64,000 bases of DNA, taken from Nemopilema nomurai. Lineage: Eukaryota; Cnidaria; Scyphozoa; Rhizostomeae; Rhizostomatidae. The stretch spans positions 1,539,606 through 1,603,605 of the forward strand of contig ML133478.1 in assembly GCA_003864495.1 (NCBI GenBank), read 5' to 3'. Position 1 is the first letter of the stretch, and the number at the start of each line of letters is the position of its first letter. Below are positions 49,197 to 60,886 of this stretch, in pieces. Below the pieces are notes generated by a model. That model was not told the DNA's origin. It ran no database searches and saw only the letters and a program-made list of their open reading frames with translations. Made by a program: the position numbers and the translations under genes.

Positions 49197-51995
49197 ATGT
49201 TTACGCCCATGTCCACTCGCGGGCTGGCTTTGTTCCAGCTGCTGTCTCTGTCCGTCCTCCGACGTCTGTGATGCTTTTCTTAATGGATTCGAGATGATTT
49301 ATACTTGGATTCTGCTATGTTTTCTTCCGCGCATTTGGTGTGCTGGTAATCTTGCTTTTTATCACTTCTTCTTAATATTTACATATAATAACAAAGATAA
49401 AGACTGCATTTTAGTACAATTTTATTCAACTGCATTACCGGTGAAATGTGGCTATCTGATTGCTGGCCGATAAGGCTTTATTGCTCAAATCTTGCTTGAT
49501 AAAAGTACGAAATCATGGCCTTTTCAACCTAGTAGCTCCCATTGATATTGGTTTTTCTTCAATTCGTTGTTTTGCCGCTAGCTGATTTACATAAACCTGT
49601 TATTTGTGGTTTCGGATTCATCATATGTACACTTCAGTCTTGGCTTCAAGTGTTGTTGTTCTCGATTTTTATTTTTCATAATATTTCTTAAGGAAAATAG
49701 ATTTTCATACCACAGAGCTTCAAAATAGCAGTAAGCAGCTGATTAGTCAATTATATTGTCAATTATAGCCAATCGTGCGCCCTTCTTATAACCCACTAGT
49801 TTTTTCCAGCTGTAACTGGCTATTTATTTTTATCAGATTTCGGTCATTTTCCGACATTTGCCTACTCTGAGGAGTGTCAAATGACAAAATACTTTAAATT
49901 TTTAAAAACTATTGTCCTATTATTCTTTCCTATGTTGAAATATTTCTTTGTCCTATTTCTACATTTCTAAATAGTCCTATATACACTCAAATAAGCAGCT
50001 CACGTATGCCATGTTTTGCAGTGGTCTTCTATGGCCAAATTGGCGATCCATTCGACAATGATGGCTTGATGATGCACGCTTACACCGATGGGTCGCCCCC
50101 TGTGTTGACCAGAAAAAAGGACGGCGCCCAGGTCTTCAAAGTCCACCGGCCTGCAATTAGCGGTGTTGATTCCCCGCGGGCCTTGTCTATCGAGTCGGTC
50201 CGATTCCCTGGACACTTCTTGTATGCTACACCGGACAACGAACTTAAGCTGAAGGAGCCAAAGTCTCAGGAGGATAGTACGTATCTTTTGTCACATCGTT
50301 GCTATTTTTATGTTTGTAGTCTTTGAAAATCAGCAGATTTATAAATGAGGTTGCCAAATACTATTAATGTGTACTAGCAAACTCCGCATTTACGTGTGAA
50401 TGGAAACTCTCTATCCAGAACTGCTAGATGCTCCTACGCAGGTCCGTCTAGAAGTAAGTCTTCTTGTCAGCTGCCTCTATAGAATTGAATAGAATTGTTG
50501 CTGATTGCGCCACAATATGTAACCATAGTGATGTAACGTAGTTATTACGTTATCATTATTTCAGGCTTTTGATTATATATATATGGGAGTTACTGCTCGC
50601 TATATAGCTGTATGACTGTCTGGCATCTTCGTTAGCTAGCCACTGTTTAGTTAAGCTTTAAGCCATGCATATTGGGCGTTTGTGATTAAGCCATCGCCGC
50701 AAAGTGATGGAACTTCTAAGCCTGACGATAAAGCATCTCACATCTGAAAAACTCCCTGACCTTCTGCGAACATTCTCATAAACAAGGGATTATTTTTTCT
50801 GACCTCTCCTACGGTTTGCAGAAGCAATTTCCTATGGTTAAAATGCATCGAAGAAGGTTCATTTATCCATTCCATTAAAAGTCAACAAGTACTAACCAGG
50901 GAACTGGTATCAAGCGACATTGTTCCTCTGACATTGTTCCACACTGTTTACACAGAACTTGTAATAGAGGGCGTTATCAAAGAGTTATATGTTTATTGGA
51001 GAGCTCCTTGGATTGGAAACCCTTTTTAAATTTCTTTTTGCAAAAAGCTCTCAGAAAAGCAAGAAAGCGAGATTAACATAATCAATTTTCTGTAGTTGTT
51101 TCAAAATGAAAAGGGGTCTATAGATGTAACCTATGTGTTATATCCGAGCCGATGCAAGGGGTCAACATATATGAACAAAGAATGGGGAAAGTGCCAGATA
51201 TTCATCTTTAACCGGATGTCCTACTAGTGCTGTTCGATTTCGTTGAGTTGAATTAATAGCCAATCCGTTGAGTTGAATTCATCATTTGTCCATAGGCAAT
51301 CGATTAGTGTAATCTTTGACTTATACAAGGCTTCGAATAGGCTACATGGGCCATGCCACCTGATTTGTTTTCTTCTTTACTTCCTTGTTCACTGGACTGG
51401 TGCCCCTCCTTACTGCCCTTATCCTGGCGCCCTTTGCAATTTATCACCTATCACTTTTAATCGCAGTGTTCTTTAAACTCTTAATACCTGATAAAGGTAC
51501 TTATGAAGTATTAAACTTCATAACTCCATAACACTGTTCGCCCAATGATCGACAGAAGCTCTCCCTTTTGCTCTCACACTGTCCCTAGTGTAGCTGGTAA
51601 AATTTTAATCGCAATTTCGTTGTCATACTTCCTATATTTGCATAGAGTTTTATTTTTCTATATTTATATTTGCGTACATTCTTAAACTGTAACATCGGGC
51701 CTAAGTGGGGAATGGTTCTTTTCCAGAAATCGCTTCAACATTTCGAGAGCACTTGAAGGTTAATACGAAATTCTTCATATACTCCCGCGAAGGAGAGCAA
51801 TACGAATTCATATGCAACGAGAAAGATCCTCCATACCCAATGCGGGTCAAAGTCGACGACAATTCACAGTTCTTCGCGGATCGCTGTTCTTACGGGTTCT
51901 TGAAACTGACGGAAGACCAGGCCGACAAGAAATTGAAGAAGGAGACTGGTGCGGGTATAGGTCAACAGCCAGTCGGTGGCCCAGGTATGGTTTAA
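49197..51995 (+). CDS. Secreted trefoil-like family protein A (function unknown)
   Basis: First of four tandem relatives. Core exons 50022-50276 and 51727-51984 encode one module of about 145 residues. Exon 1 of the module contains ALSIESVRFPGHFLYA. Exon 2 contains YEFICN and DDNSQFFADRCSYGF, whose two cysteines recur in every copy. The module divides into three units of about 45 residues, suggesting a beta-trefoil, possibly AbfB-like; this is inference. The signal exon is less sure: 49197-49263 encodes MFTPMSTRGLALFQLLSLSV in the right phase, but its donor (C|GTCTGT) is poor. The end is also open. Read-through stops at 51993-51995 after GGPGMV; alternatively the phase-1 donor at 51985 could join a tiny exon at 53142-53155 ending IPG. 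I do not recognise a named protein. Confidence 0.65.
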
Positions 51996-53428
51996 ACAAA
52001 GGAGTTACGCGCCTCGGTTGCACTATTTGTCTAGTCAGTGAATAATAAGGTCAGTCATTCAGACTCATATCCAGAACGAGGTTGTAGTAAGATGGTGGTT
52101 TTCCAAGCCATTGCATGTAGACGGCCTAGTCAACAATCGTCGAAGTGTAAATAGAGCCCCTGTTACTGGTTGCTGGTGATCCCAACTGTCGCTAGAGCTC
52201 AATGCTAAGATTACTTGAGCAATATGCCGACTTGTAATCTTTCGCACGCATTGAACCGCCTCTTGCTTGCCGCGCGGTTGCGCTTTTTGACCGTATACCT
52301 TTCCAAACAGCCCCGCGGTGGCCTTCTCTCAGCGCCCTTTCTTGTGCGTCAAGTATGGCGCTACGTCGTGTTGATGACTAAAAATTGTCTTGACGCGATT
52401 TTTCTTTGGCTGTGCAATGGGATGCCACTTCCCTTGCTTTTCCTGTAAATATAGGCCTTGTTTGTCCTGCAAGAAGAAAATTAATCATAGAAGAACAGTA
52501 AAGTTTTTAATGGCGAACCGTGCCTGAACACAACAACTCTGGGTCCTGTGCAGCAGCTGTTGTGGAATGTGAAGCAGCAAAAAACATGTGGGTGGATCTT
52601 CCTCGGGTATGTAAAGCACTTTTGCGTATTCACTGAAATGCCTCAACTTGCAGTTTATTCGCCATGCTGTGTAGTATTCTAGAACATTCAATCGTGGAAA
52701 CGGTTATTGTCAATGGAAGTACAGTAGAAACAAACATCGGACAGGTAGCCTCTAAAGCTGCAAGGTATGCAGAAGCTTTCCAAAGCTGGTTTTCATTTTA
52801 AAGGTTGGTTTTCGACCTTTTCCTGCGTCAATAAGAAAGCTACGTAATCCACGACTATCAATGTAGAATGCATTGAGTTAACGGAATCGAGGTTTTCCTG
52901 CATCAATTAAGAGACTATGTTATCATGGATATCAATTTGATTGACCAAACATTCTTATCACTTTTGATAAGAACAGGGATACTTGCAGCTTGGATGCAGT
53001 GGGGGCAACCAGCCCCCCCCCTCTCTAGGGGGCAAGATGCTCTTTTAAGCAATCTTCCATTCGGCAAATGTTTTGAAGCCTCTTCAGTTCAAGTCTTTTC
53101 GTTCTTCAAGCATTTAGTTCCGTTGCTGTCTTTTTCCTCAGGCATCCCTGGGTAAAAAGCACGTCACTTTTCTTTATTTGCTATTGTAATGTATTAACAT
53201 TGAGTAGTAACGGTGAAGTTTGCCATCTTCTCAGAGCATGTAACTGGATTTTTTGGCTCCTGTCTGTTAGCCAATTGAGACTCGCCATTATGTATCATGA
53301 TTTGCTGTCTTGCGCGTGAATAAACTCGAAACAGGTGTTTTCATTCAATGATAACTCGGAGCTTTAATCGTTTACTTCGCTGAGGTCAATAATCCACGGA
53401 GTATGGACGTAATAAATAATCTTTAAAA
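51996..53428. other. Spacer between family members A and B
   Basis: No independent gene recognised. A strong pyrimidine tract and AG end at 53141 precede a possible 14-base terminal exon for A. C-rich and G-rich tracts lie near 53000-53030. Confidence 0.35.
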
Positions 53429-54642
53429 ATGGTTTTGGAACTAATATTGTTGTCTTGTTTCTGTGCTGTTGCTTCGTCTAAAGGTAGGTGGTCTTCAAAT
53501 TACTTCACGCACTCACCATATCAGCGGTCGGAAATGTTGAAGATTGTTTTGAAATAACCGATGCATTAACGTATCGTTGTTTATCTGTTTTGTTTCATAT
53601 TGTTCCAGAGATGATTGGCACTCTATCCGATCCGTACGGGTCGGGTCTGAACATTGTGTCCACTGGCCCTGACTCCCAACTCTTTCTCGATACAAGACTG
53701 GACGGGACTGAACTTTGGAAGGTTCACATGCCACCCAAATTTGGATCAACGGAATTTCCCAAGAAGGCGATGAACATAGAATCAGTGAAATATCCTGGTT
53801 ACTTCGTAATGGCTACAAAGGATTTGAAGAAAGTCCTACTGACGAAACCTACAGACTCCGACTCAAGTTTGTTATCTCTTTTTTTTATATCTAAATTAGA
53901 TCGCGGCTCCTAAATCAGAGTTTGTCGTTGATCCAAAATTTTCCTCATACGATGCTTGATCTTCGCTGCTGGAGTTTCTCACTTTTTTGAAAAATACTTT
54001 CCACCGTCTGGCGATGCCTTTTATGCAAAAACTTAGAGCCTTTTTAACTTGAATAGATGCTCTCGGGTATCCTTTATCAACAGTGTTGTATTGTGAGAGC
54101 CACATCGCTTTTCTAGATAAACACTGGCAGATATACTCTTAAAGGTGAATAGTGTTCTTTCCGCTATTATGTTAGACAAAATACCAATTTTATTTTGTAT
54201 GTGGGAGTCCTTTTCTCCCCGTCCAGTTTCTTGCACCACACCAACGCCACCCCCCCCTCCCCCCAGAGAGCGATTTGATTAGCTGAGTTCTACACGCTCC
54301 CCCAATTTTCCCTTCATCCCCTGTTTGGTAGATACAACAACATAGAGTAATTTTGCAGAAAGATTCGTCAGTAGTAGGAGACACCAAATGTCTTTTGCAG
54401 AACAGAGGGCGACTTTCCGGAAAAATCACAAGGTTCGAACAAATGCAAAGATATTCTTGCTAGAAGGACATGAGTATGAATTTATGTGTAACCACAAGGC
54501 CAAGCCCTGGTACATGCATATCAAGACGGACGACAACACCAGATTCTTCGCCGACCGGTGCTCCTACGATTTTGTCGTGTTGCCTAAGAGCAAAGCTAAG
54601 GAGAGACTTGAAAAGGAAAAGGGACCTGCCACAGGTAATTAA
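53429..54642 (+). CDS. Secreted trefoil-like family protein B (function unknown)
   Basis: Exons 53429-53483, 53609-53866 and 54401-54642 join to 555 nt, 184 aa. Exon 1 is a clear signal peptide (MVLELILLSCFCAVASSK) ending in phase 1. The module carries AMNIESVKYPGYFVMA, then ATFRKNHKV, YEFMCN and DDNTRFFADRCSYDF. The tail KERLEKEKGPATGN ends at TAA 54640-54642, only 13 bases before AATAAA at 54656-54661. The other copies have a splice donor at the matching place; here the same GT is present but translation probably runs through it to the stop. The donor after exon 2 (CAA|GTTTGT) is weak but keeps phase. Likely a small extracellular protein; its ligand is unknown. Confidence 0.78.
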
Positions 54643-54655
54643 TCAAATGCTCCTG

Positions 54656-54661
54656 AATAAA
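54656..54661 (+). terminator. Poly(A) signal AATAAA of member B
   Basis: A canonical hexamer just downstream of the member B stop codon, supporting termination there rather than splicing onward. Confidence 0.6.
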
Positions 54662-56237
54662 TGAGGAAGAATTCCCAATTCATTAGGCCAACTTGTATTT
54701 TAGTAAGCTTTTCCTTTCAGTGTTTTTTCTTTGAAATCTCGTTTTCCTTCTTCTTCTGCCTCCTTTTCATGCGGCCTCTTGGAAAAGATAATGCCTCAGA
54801 TACTCCTTACAAGGGGGCTCTGCATACCAGACTCCTTAATTTGTTCTGTAGAATCCAATGTTCGTTAAGAAAAATTGCCTAGTAATCTATAATATGCTAT
54901 TCCCATGGCAACCTGTACATTTTTGTCAGATTCTGCAGAACACGAATTTAATAAAGACTTCAGGTTCTTTAGATTAGAGGACTCAAAAGTCGCAATGAGT
55001 TTTCTCCCTTATTGTCTGTTTAGTTTTCTGCTCCAGCTTTCGATACTTTTGAGGGATTTACTTGTCAAGAGTGTCAAGTGAAAGTTGAATGTAAATCATT
55101 CCCTCTCATCACGTTGTCCAATATTATCCATATTCGTTATCCTCATTAATATATCACTATTCATAGTTTCATATAGATTGACAATTTCACACACATTTTA
55201 AATCTCCCATCCTGTATGAAATTAAAAGGCCTTTTATTTACGAATGGCCCCCTGTGGAAGATCGAGATTATCGCTTTGTGCATTGCGCCAATTATCTGCC
55301 CTTACCCCCTGCGGCTGCATCCACGCGCATTGATCCAACCACTGCCAGATGCGCCTTGGTGAATATTTTTTATGCTGCATACTATGGATGCTATGGTGAA
55401 TATTTTTTATGCTGCATACAGCTTCTGGAGCTTCTCAACTGCACAGGTGAGGTTTGCCTTTTTTGCTGTTTTCTCTTACTTGACGAGAGCCGCCCAAAAA
55501 GTATTAACTGAACGTCCCCAACCCTTAAACAACTAGGACACTTCGTAAGGTGTATTCTTTTAGTTATTGCAGAAGCTGTTTAGCGTATTGTTTCGTAACA
55601 CGACTTTCTTTATACGTTGTATTTCATTACCATCGTGTGAGTGCTATCGACTTTCGAACGTGGTCTGTTTAATAGCAGCCTTTAGTCAAAGAAGAAACTC
55701 TTGATAATGCACTGTTTCTTTTTATATGTTGCAGTATATTCATTCTCTATTTTCATTTAACTCATCTTGGTAAGCGAACCAAGTATCGGCAATATTTCTA
55801 CTCACCTTAATTGGAAACTAGGCATCTTCATTTGAACATTCGTCAGCCTTGCAATTGTGCAGGCAACTAGTAGAGAGATATACCTACATACCTTCCCCAC
55901 ATGATACCATGACGGCAATAAACGTTTTTCAATACAAATAGGAAAGGCAAGTTACATGCAACTTTACAAGGCCCGCACCAGCAGCCTTTATCTATTGACT
56001 CATAGTGTCTGTGCCAACTCTTTTCTTGTGTACACGGTCTGTCGCTCTTTCACTGACTAAACGACGGGGGTCCATGTCTCATTGTATAAACGTCAGTGCT
56101 ATTACAGTTTGTATAGATTCGTGGTAATTACAGGTGCTTCTTAGATGCTAGATTCCCCCCTCCATCACCACGAGAATCCTGGTGAAGAATGAAGTTTCGT
56201 TATAGCGTATCAGTGAGAGAAACTGACCGACCCTACA
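54662..56237. other. Spacer between family members B and C
   Basis: No gene recognised. A short duplication (GGTGAATATTTTTTATGCTGCATAC) occurs twice, near 55359 and 55394. Possible small exons could not be defended. Confidence 0.35.
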
Positions 56238-57893
56238 ATGTACTGGACGCGGGCATCATCGCTGTTATTTATTCTGTTACAGCAAATATGTGAGTAGATA
56301 TTTGATAGTAAAAATTTACTGCAAGAAAGACTAACCCTTTATATAGCAAGCATTCGCATTTTGAAATCAATTGCCTATGTCTTGTTACCTTCTCTGTCTC
56401 CCTTCGTGAAGATAATTTGAGGGAATTTTACTACTTATTTGAGTGAACTTTATAAATATGCTTCTCTATTCTTTCCGTTGCATAGGAGCATTAACATTTG
56501 TTTGTTTTTAATTGTTCGAGGTAGCAACTAGAAGCTAAAAAAAGCAAGCCAGTGCACTTTAGAACATTTAATTTCATCAGATATTGAAGCAAATTAACCA
56601 ACAAATGTTTTACTCTGTGCTGTTTCCTTGCGAATTTTCCCTCTTTGTCTTCGAGCTGAATTTCGCGTAAACGCAGCTTCGATCTTACTTCTTTGATCTT
56701 ATTGAAGCCAAAGCAAAGCTAAACGACGTCCAATCTCTTTTCCAGATTGCCAAGGCAGGTACGTGCAACTTGGGGACCACAAGAACCCAGGCAGTGGCTA
56801 TGCGATCGTTTGCAGGCCCCACCAAGAATGCTTGCTCACCAAGACGAAAGATGGCGATCAAATATTCCTCCTGGAGAATACCGCCATCGGAGAAAACGAC
56901 ATGATCCCCATATTGCGAAATAACGCCATATCTTTCCGTTCCGTTAAGTTTCCTGGCTATTACATGGTAGAACGCATCAAGAATGGAAAGAACGTGATTA
57001 TGTTGGACAAAGTTGACAGGAGTTCACAAGCGCACAGTATGTCTTCGCTGTTGACGTCATCAAATCTGTTCTGCTCTTTGAATTTCTCACGTACGACGAT
57101 TATTACACGCTTTCTATCTATTGCTCTCTTAGGAAAGGCAGCTACGTTTGTATCTCATTTCAAAGTCCGGACCAATAGCTACGTTTTCCAAGTTGCTGGT
57201 CGCTACTACAATTTCATATGCAATGAGCCTCTTTCCAAGGGAGGCAGAATATACACTGGCATAGATGATGACACAAGGTATTTTGCTGACCACTGCTCCT
57301 TTGAGCTGTTGGGTCTTCCAGAGGATAAAGTGGAACAGCAGATAAATAATGTGACAAAAGATGGTACGTTCATTGCAAGACGTAGGCACCTGAGAATATT
57401 TCTTCCCACTGCATGGTTGGCCGATGATCAAGGTCTCCTTTGTTGATACTTCGTTGTTTCATGATGCATTACTTTAAAAACAAAAAACATCCAATCATCA
57501 TATCATCACTGAATCACGAATCAGTCAATCAAACTTTCATCAATCATCATCCACGATTTAATCACCCTTCTTTTCTTCGCAATGCTTTCTATCTACTGAT
57601 TCCTACATGGTAGGACTGATTTCGCGGACTGATACCTCGGTTGTCAAGAGATTCAAATTGACGCCATATTTCAGATGGCTAATTCTCAAGAAAGCTAATT
57701 GCGAACAGCGCGAATCGTGACGCAGAAAGCTTGAATAACGCGTAGCACAAACGTCGGCAAACTGGCAGAAGAGCTCTCGGACGAAGATTGCTCTTTTTGC
57801 TGTGATGCAGGAAAGGGGTTTGTTTTAGATGGCGGCGTCAAGCATCGTGGCGGCGGTTGCATAGACATAAAAGTACCCGGTAAAGAAGGGTAA
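56238..57893 (+). CDS. Secreted trefoil-like family protein C (function unknown)
   Basis: Exons 56238-56289 (signal peptide MYWTRASSLLFILLQQI), 56746-57036, 57133-57363 and probably 57811-57893 join to 657 nt, 218 aa. The module exons are 291 and 231 nt, both phase 1 to phase 1. Conserved parts: CQGRYVQLGD, AISFRSVKFPGYYMVERIKN, VFQVAGRYYNFICN and DDDTRYFADHCSFEL. The final exon begins GKGFVLDGG, contains a Gly-rich HRGGGC segment and ends GKEG before TAA; AATAAA follows at 58065-58070. That exon overlaps a perfect donor (GG|GTAAGT) at its stop, so a longer form is possible. Member C is closest to member D: the module exons match in length and the sequences agree in long blocks, which points to recent duplication. 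Confidence 0.78.
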
Positions 57894-58604
57894 GTCTCTC
57901 TTCTATGATTTATATACAGCTTATTTTTTAACCAAAGCCTTTTAAACACATTTGCCTTGAAAACAGTATCGAGTGTGGTGAAATAAGCTTTGAAACAGCT
58001 ATCGTTATCAGCATTTGGGGCTCCTTTCAGTCAACTTTTGATAAATTTATTTGCAAAAAATACAAATAAACTTGAGCTATGAACGTTGCGTTTATACTTG
58101 TTAAGGCTATGACTAAACAAGAATTGTATGATAAGATTGGGAGCTGCCGCTATAAGCAACAAGTGCGATAAAGACTGGTGGTCTATAGTGTTCTACTGAT
58201 CAAACTGAATAGAAGCAGGCAGGCAGTTAAGTTGTAAAAATCAGTTTACCTTTTCTGACTATTTTTTGTTAAAGCACACCGTCATATCCATGTATTTGTT
58301 CCAACTGTACATTTAGAACATCTCAACCTTAGACTGCCGACACGGGTCTGACTTCTATGTAATTGCTTACATGATCAGTCAAACTTAATTTAATAGTGTC
58401 AAAAGAATGGAGGGACTGGTGTTTATATTATGAAGTTTGAAATCATTGTGTACTTTCCATTCCTGATCCTAGCCAGTAAGTGTACACGGTCCAATGCACT
58501 TGTTGTCCATGTGATAGGGAACCCCCGGTTTCCTTCGCTTAGTCACGCAAAGGATTGTTTTGTTGTTTTTTCTAATGTCTTTTTCTAAAGTAATACTTTC
58601 AAGA
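57894..58604. other. Spacer between family members C and D
   Basis: Contains the likely 3' UTR of member C with AATAAA at 58065-58070. Nothing else recognised. Confidence 0.4.
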
Positions 58605-60886
58605 ATGTACAGGATAATTCAACTTTGTTTGACGATTTTTATGCTTAAAACTGCTGGTGAGTTTATTGGTATAATGTTTTTATGATTAGATAATTTAAGG
58701 TCTTTATTAGCACTTAATATCACGGTAGAAATGCAGATAAAAAACTCTACGGCTGTTGAATAAAGTCTCCCGTTAATCAACCTATAATTATTTACATTTT
58801 CTTTACATAAAGCTTGTATGTAGTACATCATTCGATCAGGCCTTTGTCGCCAATCTCAAATCTTAAGCCGTGGCTCTTATATTTCTTATAGATTCAATTT
58901 GGGCAGTAGCCTAGAATCTGAACTTCGGGGTGCATTCAATGCGTTGAAGTTAAAATATCAATGGTAATGTTTGTTTGAATCACTTTTAGAAAATTTTGAA
59001 TATAATTTTAGTCTGTAATTTCGTCTGTAATTTTCCTTCTTTCTTCTTAATTTCTACTTCTAATAGACTACCCTACTTTAATTTTTAGTTTATGGAGACA
59101 AGTATGTGAAATTTGCCGACCCCGACAACCCAACGAGTGGATTTGATATAACATGCAGACCTAGGGAACAGTGTGCTGTGATAAAAAACCATAATGGAGA
59201 TAATATTTTCAAACTAGAAGAAACCGCAAAAGGAGAGAATGACGTCTACCCCATTCTACAAAGAAATGCTATTTCATTCGAATCTGTCAAGTTCCCAGGG
59301 TACTACATTGTTGAGCGCATCAAGAATGGGAAGAAAATTATCATGTTGGACAGGGTTGATATGAGTTCAAAAGCCCATAGTAAGTGTTCTCCCACAAGCT
59401 TCTTCAATTTCAAAGAGAGCTTGCTTATCAACACTGGTATCACCATTTAAAGCTTATCAACACTGGAATAAATGTACTGGTGTATTTTAGGCCTCTCTAT
59501 TTTAGAGCTGTTCTCCAAGGCTCATAGTTGGCTCCTATTCTCTTTCTGTTCGGCTCTGTTTCTCTGGATGTAATTTCTTCATAAGAATGCAACGACCTCA
59601 ATGATCTTTTATTTTCATCCAGGGAAGGCAGCTACATTTATCAGGCATTACAAAGTTACCACACACAGTTATGTATTTCAAGTTGCCGGTAGATATTACA
59701 ACTTTATGTGCAACGAGCCGATGGAAGAAGGTGGTCTGCTTTTCACTGGTATAGACGACGACTCACAAAATTTTGCCGAGCGCTGCTCATACGAAATGAC
59801 TGAGGCCAAAGACGACGAGGCTAGAAAAGATCTGTCACAGCGACCGACTGGTGAAAGCGAGGCTGCCAATGGTATGCTTGCTTTCTAGAGTAGAGTCTGT
59901 ATGGAAAAGTTAACCCAAAACGAGGTCGTTTTCCGCCGTCTGTCTCACCTATTCCAGCCTCTTTTTCAACATTGTCTCCTTTCTGTCTGGCTTCACGTCA
60001 ATTTTACTTTCCCACGAGGCCTATCGTCACCATTATTTTTGGCCTCATTTTGAAAACGAGTCTATCTGCTGCTGTGAATGCGTAATTGCATATTATCTGA
60101 TTTTGCTTTGAGCTCCGATCTCAATTATCTTCAAGAAAAGCTTTTCTGTACCATGTAAACGACAAGAAGATTCGTCGTTCCGGCTTCCTTCGGTCACCAT
60201 CGATCTTGCCATCTGAGCCCAATTCGCTTTTGTCCACCTTTTCATCTATGATTTGTTCCCTTAATCCATTTTCATTTTCCGTTGCCTCCTGCTTTTCTGA
60301 AATTATTTGGATGTTTCAACTTTGCTTGTCATTTTGTGTACAACTAGGCGTTCTAAGATGGCTGATACTATAATTTGGTGCAGCTTGAGACCAGACCTTG
60401 CTCTAGCAAGCTTCTAACTGGCCCTGGGTGTTGTTGACTTCTAAGGCCTATACCCCTGCCCTTAATCGTTCCATCCTTCAGTTTTGGCTATGTTGCAACA
60501 TGGCACTCTATAAGAGAGACAAGCCCTTCTGGGGGAGACCTTTTCAGGTAACAGCACGATTTTTTGTGTAAGCATCTTTCGTTTTCTCTACTAATAAATT
60601 GAATCGTTTCTTTTGGCAAATACAGTTATTTTTCTTTCTAAATTTGTGAATTTTTCGTTATTTGTACTATTTCTTCTTTTCAGGAAAAGTAATTCGCAGA
60701 AGAAAATCGCATGTGATCGAACGTTACAAGTGGAAACCGTCGCGCAGCAATAAGCGAGCGAAAGATAATGATAAAAGAGAAAGTGCGCAGAAAAAAAGCC
60801 GGCCTCTCTTAGGCGCAAACGCAAAACGAGGCTTTCTTGGGACTGCAGCAATACCAGTAGCACAGTGCTTCATTTCGCGACCTTAA
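58605..60886 (+). CDS. Secreted trefoil-like family protein D, short form with basic tail
   Basis: Exons 58605-58656 (signal peptide MYRIIQLCLTIFMLKTA), 59089-59379, 59623-59871 and 60684-60886 join to 795 nt, 264 aa. The module has YGDKYVKFADPDNP, AISFESVKFPGYYIVERIKN, YVFQVAGRYYNFMCN and DDDSQNFAERCSYEM. The last exon encodes a 67-residue, strongly basic tail (GKVIRRRKSHVIERYKW, then many K/R) that I cannot assign. It is followed after 74 bases by AATAAA at 60961-60966. The exon at 59623-59871 ends in phase 1 and can equally join the exon at 61165, giving the long form listed separately. Which ending is used, or both, cannot be decided from DNA alone. Confidence 0.68.

Noticed and set aside
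50006..50021. Start codon at 50006 reading directly into member A's first module exon
   Set aside because: The bases TTTTGCAG just before 50022 are a good acceptor in the same phase as in the other copies, so this ATG is probably intronic.
52059..52152. Possible Cys-containing last exon for member A
   Set aside because: The acceptor has a poor pyrimidine tract and the intron would be only 74 bases; other endings are equally possible.
54923..55080. Possible last exon for member B with a hydrophobic end, after the AG at about 54922
   Set aside because: The stop and AATAAA directly after member B's module make a further exon unnecessary, and nothing in the sequence is conserved with the other members.
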